DNA of 64,000 nt, taken from positions 94,836,513 to 94,900,512 of the forward strand of contig CM051521.1 in NCBI GenBank assembly GCA_028015205.1. Direction: 5' to 3'. Shown here in pieces: positions 35,193 to 45,100 of the stretch. Position numbers and translations under genes: made by a program. Numbering within the stretch: position 1 is the first letter of the stretch; every line of letters begins with the position of its first letter. The DNA comes from Mytilisepta virgata. Its lineage: Eukaryota > Mollusca > Bivalvia > Mytilida > Mytilidae. Below the pieces are notes generated by a model. It was not told the DNA's origin, made no database searches, and was given only the letters and a program-made list of their open reading frames with translations.

Positions 35193-35762
35193 TTAAACTT
35201 GGATAAATCGAATTAATGTCCTTCGACTTTGTCTTGTCGAAACTACTTTTAAAGAGTTCTTTTTGGGTGATGATGAGATCGTGTTGACATCGATCTCCGC
35301 GTCCACATCGCGTTCAGTTTTGACTGACATCATCGGTTCCGAAGTCATATGATCCATTTCGGATCTTCTTTTTCTTAGCGGTAGAATTGGCATATATCCA
35401 ACGGCTTCGTCTGCTTCAGTTGTCAAATTGTTCTCAGAGTCATATTTTCGACACCAATTGTGTTCTTGCCATGGAATTCGTTTGTCGGCCGGCACATCAT
35501 CACTCGATACAAGTCCATATTTTTCCTTTAAATATAACTTTGAAAGTCTAGAGTTTGGTCTAACAATGTCATTTGTAGTTCCTACTTCTGGCAACCTTGA
35601 AGGAGCGGAAGGTTCAGGTCGTCTTGGATCATATCTGCTCATCTTTGTCATCTTCCAGACTTTGTTACCATCTCTACCATACATCAAGCGATTCTCCTCC
35701 TCATTTCCCTTTTTGACTGACCTTAACCTACCCTTATACTTATTCCTACACTTATTTATCAA
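35193..35762 (-). CDS. unrecognised small basic/acidic protein, single exon
   Basis: I do not recognise this protein. The open frame reaches to about 35810 but has no ATG at its upper end; the first ATG lies inside (MYGRDGNKVWKMTKM). The composition looks like a real protein rather than repeat translation: charged and soluble, with YDPRRPEPSAPSRLPEVG, IVRPNSRLSKLYLKEKYG and an acidic stretch before LRKRRSEMDHM. No signal peptide or membrane segment. It could be an exon of a larger gene, an intronless gene or a retrocopy. Its 5' end runs into a tandem repeat (35783-36225), so the upstream part may not be coding. Confidence 0.4.
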   Translation of the reverse strand: MINKCRNKYKGRLRSVKKGNEEENRLMYGRDGNKVWKMTKMSRYDPRRPEPSAPSRLPEVGTTNDIVRPNSRLSKLYLKEKYGLVSSDDVPADKRIPWQEHNWCRKYDSENNLTTEADEAVGYMPILPLRKRRSEMDHMTSEPMMSVKTERDVDAEIDVNTISSSPKKNSLKVVSTRQSRRTLIRFIQV

Positions 35763-35782
35763 TTTATGACGAAATTTAATTT

Positions 35783-36225
35783 CAGTTCTCCGATACCCAG
35801 GGACTTATAGTCATATTACTTGGTTTTAGGGTTCATCTCAGTGAGTAACACAGCCTCCCACCAAAATTAGGTCACCCTTACATACTTATCCCGCTTCATT
35901 TATTTAAGTTATGTTTTACATTCGAGTTCAGTTCTCCTATACCAAGAGACCTACAATCATCTTTCTTGGTGTGAGGATGCATCTCGGGAAGTAACACAGC
36001 CTCCCACCAAAATTAGGTCACTCTGACATAGTTATCGTGCCTCATTTACTTTGGTTAAGTTTTACGTCAGAGTTTAGTTCTCTGATACCAAGCGTCCTAA
36101 AATCATATTACTTGGTGTCTTAAGGTGCATCTCCGGGTGTAACACAGCCTCCCACCAAATTTGACCTACTTATTGCGCTTCATTGACGTTAAGTTTTACG
36201 ACCGAGTTCAGTTTTCCGATACCAC
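35783..36225 (+). repeat. tandem repeat, three units of ~134-145 bp plus a partial
   Basis: The motif AGTTCTCCGATACC (variants) starts at about 35786, 35931, 36075 and 36209. Each unit also has CTTGGT, a GCATCTC block and AACACAGCCTCCCACCAAA. Confidence 0.8.
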
Positions 36226-36450
36226 AGCCGAACATAGTCGAACATTGGATCCTATGGGAAATATTAGTTAAAGATCTTCTTTACCACAAAGCCAATTTGA
36301 ACAAACCTTGGCAGCAATGGTCATTAGGTGGTCATCATTCAGAATTGTATCTGATGACAAAGCAGGCCATCCAAGATGGCAGCCAGAGCCAAACATGGTT
36401 TAACATAGGAGCTTATGCGAAAATTCACTGAAAGACTGTTTAAAACCAGT
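36226..36450 (-). repeat. AGGCTC-end repeat, internal fragment
   Basis: In minus orientation it has TCCTATGTTAAACCATGTTT-like text, GGCTGCCATCTTGGATGGCC and ACCACCTAATGACCATTGCT, which match units of the 20-21.7 kb element. Both termini are missing. Confidence 0.65.
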
Positions 36451-36512
36451 GAACAATTGTGGAATCTCAGATTGTTTGTGTTTTTCATTCTTGTGCTGTC
36501 TCATTTTAAATG

Positions 36513-36960
36513 TTAAGATTACTGCTGTCACAAAAGCTTCTTAACCAGGGTTTTATCAGGGATAAGTTGATGTCATCACTTAAGAAATTTTACGGTCGTC
36601 ATCATGAATTGATTGACCATTACAGTGTTCCAATATCTAAGATGATGTTAGACCTGTTCCCACTGTCGTAACCTTTCATGTGCCTCCTACGATTTGTGAC
36701 TTCCACCGGATTGACTTTGTTGAACTTCACGACGGGTGCCGTATACGGAGCAGGAACTGCTTACCCTTCCGGAGCACCTGGGTTCACTCCTGGTTTTTAT
36801 AGGAGTTTGTGTTGTTCATTGTTTTTAGTTTTCTGTGTTTATTTGTTGTGCTTGTGGTTGTTCGTTTGTCTTCCCAGGTTTGTCTGTCCAATGGATTACG
36901 TTTTTTTGATTGCTCCTTAGGTATATTTGTCCTTTTTAAGTTTAAATGTGTTATGTCTTT
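36513..36960 (+). mobile_element. 3' fragment of a retroelement ORF and UTR (copy 1)
   Basis: Translation gives KLLNQGFIRDKLMSSL then KFYGRHHELIDHYSVPISKM and FPLS before TAA, then a 3' UTR with CATGTGCCTCCTACGATTTG and GGGTTCACTCCTGGTTTTTA. Two minus-strand copies lie at 51.2 and 63.3 kb. The peptide looks like the C-terminus of a non-LTR or Penelope-like polyprotein; the family is not settled. 5'-truncated. Confidence 0.6.
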
Positions 36961-37334
36961 TCTATTATTTGAGTTTTAACATTGTGGTACATGTACATAT
37001 ATTTTTTTATGTTACTGTTCTTATGAATTCATTTTGTGTGTCATTCTTGTAGACTTTCAGTTTAATCCCCTCTGTGTTTCTTTTGCAAATGTTGGCATTT
37101 TAATACAATATTAACCAGTAAGCTAAGGTTGATTTTGAATTTTAAACATTTACCTATATATTAAGTCATTCTATTGTTAAGTTAAAAAAAAAACAAAGCT
37201 ATCTCATCTCAGTGTTATATTTCGGCAGTTTTTTCTCTTTTTTAAAATTTTTTTTTTCCATATTCTCAAAATTAAATATGTTAAATAATTTGAATAAAAA
37301 ATCTGTTGTGCTAGATAAGATAATAATGTAGCAC

Positions 37335-38345
37335 ACTGTTAACATCTTTAAGAATAAAATTATTCTCAGTTTCAAACGTTAATTTATTTAAAAGACTGTT
37401 CAATACTTTGAGAATATATTAGATATTTAAATATATTGATTATGAATAAATTTATACTCTGCATAACACTATTGTATGTTAGTAATACATTAACTGTCTG
37501 CAAAACAATATTCTTATGCCTGAATTCATATCTGAGAATAAATTTATTCTCTACAAAACAAGATTTTATAATTGTATTTGAAATTGATTTATTCTCTGAA
37601 AAACAGATCGTAGATTGAAATTAAAAGAATAAAGTTATTCTCTGAAACACAATGTTGTGTATTAAAATTGCATCTTTTAATTTGGGAATAAATTAAATCT
37701 CTGGAAAACAAAGTTTTATATTAAAATTGCATATTTTAAGTTTGGGAATAAATTTATTCTCCTGAAGACAAGATTGTACTTTTGGATTTAAAGAATAAAT
37801 TTATTCTCTGAAAAAGAAGATTGTAAACTCAGATTTTAAGAATAAATTTTTTCTCAACAAAACATTGAAGATGGATATTACTGAAGTTGCGTCATATTAG
37901 AAGTAAGTCAGAGTTAAGAATAAATTTATTCTCAGTCTACCAGCAGTTCATGAACCAAGGAATAAATTTATTCTGATATATTTGTCTCAGAAAGAAACAT
38001 TTTATAATGCATTTTAATACTAATTGTATATTTATGTACTGAGGATACGTTAAGAAGAAATTTATTCTCTGCCAACAAATGTCATTATTCATGATGCGAA
38101 GAATAAATTTATTCTGATTTATCTGTGAAAGTAAAGGTTTTTTTTAAATTTTTTATTAATTTTCAGAATAAATTTATTCTTGAGGTCTTTTCTCACATAA
38201 TACCACCAATTTAAACAAATCCAGGGACAAAAAATGATGTTTTTGCCATTTTAATGGAATTTTCCAAATTCATACCGGTAAAAATGACATCAAAGAATTT
38301 CCTTTTTTATTTTGGAATGCCTTTTTATTACAACATTCTACAGGG
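37335..38345 (-). repeat. palindromic satellite element, inverted copy 2
   Basis: Matches 17.2-18.1 kb in reverse orientation, including non-palindromic stretches (GACATCAAAGAATTTCC and TTGTCTCAGAAAG). About ten AGAATAAATTTATTCT-type palindromes are present, but the 47-bp unit is represented only once or twice instead of eight or nine times. Confidence 0.8.
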
Positions 38346-38653
38346 GCAAAGTGTCTGTCTAAAATATCCAGTCAGCAGTACCTCTCTATCTGATATTAAG
38401 ACTCAACCATTTTAGGGAATTTAAAAGGGGAAACACAAAAAATACAATGTACTAATTATCATGAAATCAAATAGTAGTACCGTACTACGTTTAAAATCCT
38501 GGATTTCAACAAATATTTTAAAAAATCAAAGATCCAAATCGCTCCGCCAGCTCTACCCGCTTTTAAACTTAAATATGTTCCAACCATTTTATGGATTTAC
38601 ACTTTACACATACTGAAGACAAAGACAAAATCTTTTTATATGTATTAATCTAT

Positions 38654-39123
38654 TCACTTTGAACAAACTACACAGAAAATCTCTAAATTTTCATGATAAG
38701 GTGGACACGGGAGAGATCCACATTGGAACCTTGTAGCATATAACAGATTATGATTATCGTTTGTTTCTCCTCCCGCTATATAATCTGGATGCATGTCTAC
38801 ACAGATGTAGGATGAGGCCTTACACGTATCACATCCTGAAGCTATACGCCCATTATATTCCAGTCGCCAACCACCATAGCATGTCTTTCGTCCCGGAATC
38901 ATTACTGATGCCGTGCTATTTTTCCTACGACAAAGTGCGCATGGTACATCCTCCTGTACTGAATTCGGAGCGAAAGAATTTTCCTCGAATTCCGAACCCC
39001 ATATCAAGCTATTACCTGGTGCTGTATTATTACTCAGTTCTGGATTATCTGGTAGGCAAAGCATGTTAGATGGGCCACCCAATCGCGTTGCGCTGTTGTA
39101 GTATATTTGACCAGCTGCATAGC
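38654..39123 (-). CDS. C4-like paralogue 2, exon 3 (C-terminal domain)
   Basis: It begins after ATTTTAG with GYAAGQIYYNS and ends FCVVCSK-stop. The domain is uninterrupted; the cysteines match paralogue 1. Confidence 0.87.
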
Positions 39124-42100
39124 CTAAAATACATAAAGCTCTGAGAAAAATAGTTGCCAGCTCAGTTCCTTATGTTTTAATACTATGGGGAAATTGATAC
39201 TTCAAAACTGTTATAACAGTGCTAAATTTTGTTAAACTAAAGACTACACCTACCTCGTGCATAGCTCTGTCCTTTGATGGTTTTGGTTTCTTAATAATTT
39301 TGGCATTTGAATTTGGTCTTCAACGTTTCGGGTTCAGTGGTTGTTTTGGATTCAAACTTTTAAGGCCTTAGTAAAGTAAAATAATCTCTCTGAGAAAATG
39401 TATGAATTATTTTTTGAATTTGCATAAACATGAAAATTACAATTTCAAGTGGTTGAATTGTTTGATAATTATCGTTTGAGTGGAGTATGGAGTGTTTAGG
39501 AATTTGTCAATATTAACTTTTTAATGTCAAATATAAGACTCCAAGACCAGTTTATACAAAAGTGGTTTTCATATAATGAGAATTCATGGAGGGGGTGGGT
39601 ATTATTCTAAATTCAAGATATGTTTTTGGGGTTGATCGTATCTAATTAAGTTTAACCGGGTGCATCGACTATAAATGTGCATCGACTATAAAATATGCAG
39701 ATTTTGTCCCTGTAACAATATTTTTTCTTTAGCTCCTAAATAAAAAATACAGACTGGGATTCATTTCGGGAAATCCGGCCCCTCCCATTTTTTTCTGGGG
39801 GTCATTAATGGTTTTTTGATAAATTTTGTGTAACGTTTTAAATTTTTGTACGATTTTTTACTTTTCCTGATGGTTTTTTTACATGGTTCCGACGTCCTTA
39901 GAAATGTAATTAAAGTTACTCCAGGCATTTTCGTGCTACTTTTGTTGTCGCAGAGATAAAAGGGATTAAAGGGGCCACAATTAGACATTTTGCAGGACAC
40001 CTAAATATTTCATTTATCATCCGATTATAATGGGAATTTTTTATTTTAATTCATCTTGATGAGTGCTTCCAGTAGTATGTCAACGTATTTCTTCTATTTG
40101 TTACAGTTTTTGAGATATAAGAGGTTAAAAAGACCAAATATTTCGCTTTATATGTTATCCACTTCTTATGGGGATTTTTTCTTTTAATTCGTCTTGATGA
40201 GTGCTTTCATAACTATGTTAACAATTTTTTTATATCTTTTTTTTTCGAGGTACAATGGGTCAAAGTTGCGGTGTTATCATGCTGCCCTTTATTGCAATTG
40301 CTATAATATCTAATACTTTAATGAAGAGGGCTTGGTTCCTTCTTGAAAAAGGCACTTTTTCCCCATTTTTTCAGTAATACTGTAATATAATATTTGGCTT
40401 ATTACCAGAATAAACTGTCTGTGCATCTCCTGAACACTGTGATTTCCCCCAACGGATATAAGTGGAACCATATTCTAAAGAAGAGAAAAATCATTGCAAT
40501 TCTTTAAAAAATAATACTAAAACATTTACACATGAAATTCAAAATTCAAATTCAGTATTGAATTCTGAAGCTATACTGGTGATGATTGGAAATGTATTAC
40601 ATAGAAAAACAAGGAGACTTCAGACATTTGCTACTGAACGCGTCCATCAGATCGCAACTGTTTCGAACATTCAAAAACTAGCATAGCATTAAAACTTCAA
40701 ATATAAATTCCAGTTGTTTTTAGGATTTCCCAACATCAATAGTACCCACTGATAACTGTTAGATACTTACAAAACGTTTACGTTCTAGAAGGTCCTTATT
40801 TCATTCAAATGGCTAAGAACATAATGTGCAAACTATTTTTTAATGTATCGTGAAAAAATCGTTTTGATTTTCCTTTTGTTCAAGACTGAAGATACCCCCT
40901 CTCTCATTCACGACTGTCCTAAAGAGACCAGTCATTATTTATCTACGGGGGGGGGGGGGTAAAAAATTATTTCATGGATGTCAAAAAAGCGTGACCCCAC
41001 CTTTTCATACGTATCATAAAAACGTTTGCCCCCCCCCCCCCCCCTTTCACTCTTTTCAGAACGGTGATGTCAATGACTTATATCATACTGCCATGTCCTT
41101 TTCGTGTTTTTATGTTTACTGTAAATTCAGAAATTTATTATTGCGATTTAGTCATTTTTTTACCAAAATGCGATTTTAATTTTTGTATTATTGAGAAAAA
41201 TCCTGCTTCGTTCATATAAAAAATTCCAAAATAAGAGTTTAAATTATTATGATTACAACACTGGCGCATTTTTCGCAATAATAAAAACATCGCAATAATT
41301 TCCGAATTTACAGTATAACATATCTCAGTCGTGAATTGGATTTTTATGGAATGATTTGTATTGTTTGTTATTCATGTACATTTTTATTTCTATGTTGGCT
41401 TCAATTTTGGGGAAGGTTCTTAGAAGAAAGAACTGGTTTCAATCCTGCCGCATGAATCATGCGCCTCAGTGCCCAAGTAAGGAAATTGGAGGTCAGTATT
41501 TTGTATATATTCTAGTTACATCGATTTAGTTTTATATATACGATAATTTTGTACAAAGCTAATCAGGTGGATATTTTTACTTAATATTTCATTGGGCGAC
41601 CCAGAGCTCGGTTTATGGTGGGTTTGGCCTTGTTGAAGACTATATGGTGACCTCTGGGTAACCTTGTTTTGTGCGTCATGATGGATGGTGGATGTTACCC
41701 TTTTCTGTTCTTTTTTACATATGAAAATCAATTGGGTTTAATAGTTAATTAAATCTAAACATATCTAAAACTATTGGAGATATGGGTTGGATGTACATTC
41801 ACTCTGTATATTACAGAACATGATAACATAGAAATCCAGGAGAGTACGCATATTAAACTACTCAGGAATTACCAAGGGACCATTAAGAGCTTCCAGGATG
41901 ATTTGGTTTTCTACAAGTGAAGATAAGTTGCAAGTTCAGGATAATTTTTGCTGTATAACTGTACCTGTGGTCTGTTGCTCTATATGTGACACAATTCCAT
42001 ATCCTTTTATTTCACACAGAGGCCATTGTTTAATGACACCGGGTTAACATTCCATGATTTTTTTATTTCTCACCTAGACAACACATTTGCGGCCACAACT

Positions 42101-45100
42101 GTTATGAACCTACCCATTCATATACTTGAATTTTTCAAAAAACATACCTAATTATAAACTAGATGCATGAAAACCAGACCCATTCATATATACTAGATAC
42201 TTCAAAACCAGACCTATTCATATACTAGATACTAAATAACGACCAATATGTCAACTTTAAACTTCATCTTGAAAGATAAACAGACGCATCCACAACATTT
42301 GATACAGCATCCAGGCAGAAGGTTATCTTCTCATCAATAAATTATAACCCAATTGATATACTATTTATTCTCAATTTACCACCCATTGATATACATCGAA
42401 AGCTTTATATCCTACCCAGTCATATATTTGATGGCTCAAAAATTAGACCCATTCCAGCCGCACGCCCATATACATGTATACTGCTATATAGGAAGTTACC
42501 CCCTCTCCCACGGGCATATAGCTCACATACACTTTATTGTATTGAAGTTATCAACACGGAACAATGTGGGGAAAACCTGTCTTGTAAGTAGTGAAAAATT
42601 GATGAGATAAACACACTACTCCGCTGGTTTTCTTTTGTGTATCTGTTGTGTGCAAATATGCGTGGTATGCCATCCACACATTCCGTAGGCAGTGGAGAGT
42701 GGCTTGGTGTGTGAAACCAGTGAAAAGCTTTAATCAGGTAAATGTACGTATAAAGAGGGTTAACTCGCGACTGACAGTACATGATAGAAATGGGCCGACG
42801 CTACCGGGGTCTTTATGCCTTTACGATAGAACAACTAGGGTAGGACTAATTTTTTCAAAAAAAGTTCTTTAAGAAATGTAAACCACTCTATCGTCAATGA
42901 GTTTCCGTGAAAGGAAGTGGAGAGAACATAATCGAATTCAACGGTTTCTCAACGCAAATGAGAGTCCCGTTTGTGATTTTGAGGCCTTTGCACGTCCACT
43001 TGATACCTGCCACGACCGCGACAGTAAATTGCGAGGCTTGTGGCTATGGATACCAGGTAGTGTGTGAGGACGACCAATATTATAAACCACCTGTCATCTA
43101 CAGAGGGCTAACATCTTCTTGAAAAGTTATTTAAAGAAGAGGAATATTTTACTGGTAGGTTCCGCGAGGCAGCTCATAATTCGTGCAACCTAAACTATCA
43201 ACAACCAGATTTCGTCCGAGTTTATTTTCACAATCTACGCGGGTTCGACAGTCACCTTCTGATTCAAGGCATTGGAATCTTTAAGGGAAGAAAAATAAAC
43301 TGCATACCAAACAATATGGACAGATACGTTTCATTTTCTCTGGGGTCTCTCAGATTCGTGGACTGTTTTCAATGCTTACAATGTCTGCCATCCAAGGTGG
43401 ACTTTTACAATGATTTAACGAAAACTTGAGAACATGGGAGACTATCACGACATGTATTTGAAATCAGACGTGTTGCTATTAAATTGTGTTTTTGAGAGAT
43501 TTCGTAATCAGTGTATGGAGATCTACGGATAAGATCTAGCCCAATATTACACAGCACTGAGTATTGCATGGAGTGTGGCGTTAAAAGTAACGAAATGATA
43601 ATTGGAATTGATCACCGAGGACAATGCAGAAGCCTATCTTTTCATAGAGTCTGGGTTGCGTGATGCGATCTCACAGATTTCTAATCGGATGGCGACCGCA
43701 AACAATGAGTACTTTAAAAATATATACAATCCTAAAAAAACGGGGGTTTTAAAGGATGAAACCGGAGGTGTGCTTATTGAACAATTTGTTGGTCTGAGAA
43801 GCAAGATGTATTCGCTGGTTTACGGTGACATCGAGCAGAAGAGGGCCAAAGGAATACTGAAATCCGCGGTCAGAAGGGACCCGAAAGAGTTACCTTAGGT
43901 GTCTCGTCGAGCAGAAAAAACATCATATGTCAACAAAATTTATTTCAATCGAAGAAGCATAAACTACAGGTGGTCAACGTGAATAAGGTTGCACTGAGTG
44001 CTTTCGACAATAAACACTATGTGATGGACAATGGTGTGGACACCTTAGCTTTTGGACATTATCGAATCACCCAACGATTGTTAAATTTAGACACCCCGTC
44101 GGTACGAATTTTCCGTGGACTGACTTCGTCGAGAATTTCTACGAGTTCTTTTCAAATTCTTTGGCAGTCTTATTTTTCAACGGTTCCACCCATGCATATC
44201 GAGAAAAAACATCAATGATTACAAACAAGTATCTCACACGTCGTTGTCCTTGGCTATAGACTGCATGTCTGCCAAGTCGACATCATGTTGTTCTCTTGGA
44301 CCAGAAACTATCACTGTAGCCCTTTTAAAATTCCGACGTACCGGGTTTTGTAAGCTTTAATCTATAGCCATTTCTTAACTTGGCTATACTAACATCAGAA
44401 AATGCAATGTTTATAAAATAAAAAAAGATGTGGTTGAAAAAAAAAGTTTTAGATTTTACGCTTCTTTTATTAAATTCGTTAACTTTATACTGAAACTGAA
44501 ATTTTGATGGGTAATTTATCCCTACAACTGTATAGTATACAAGTTAGCAAAATCTAAAGTAGTCACGTTATAGTTTAGTTCCTTTTCTACATGGTTGACT
44601 GAGGTTTTGATAATGATATATACTTATATAATTACTTTTGAAAGATTTAATTTTTTCCAAAAATTTGATTTTAATGGGTTTTTTCCGCAACATATAGTTT
44701 ATTATAAATTCATGACCTATTTATTCACTATGTGCTACGAATGAGTAGGATATTTAATAGGATATTTAAATCTGCAGAAACTTCAGTTTTATAAAGGACA
44801 TAATGTTATGGTGTTGAAGTAAATCCGATTTTTGGATTTATGATCATATTTTTTACACTAATAGACGGTATGTAAATTAAAGTTATACATTTTACCATGT
44901 ATAGAATGTTTTTGTCCAAGACCGATCTTTTGCTGAACGTGGAATATTGAAAGCGTAGATAGTTCCCACCAAAATGGTGTCAATTGTTTTCTAAATTTAT
45001 TATTAAATACCCATACAAAAACTTTAAACTTCTTGCAAAAAGGTAGAAACGTATATCACTGTTCGTGAAAAAAAAAATTCTGTCTTTCTTATTAATAAAT

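Noticed and set aside
35428..35769. 113-codon plus-strand frame
   Set aside because: Antisense of the minus-strand ORF at 35193-35762.
38761..39101. Plus-strand frames opposite the C4-like exon 3
   Set aside because: Shadows of the minus-strand coding exon, which has the conserved cysteines.
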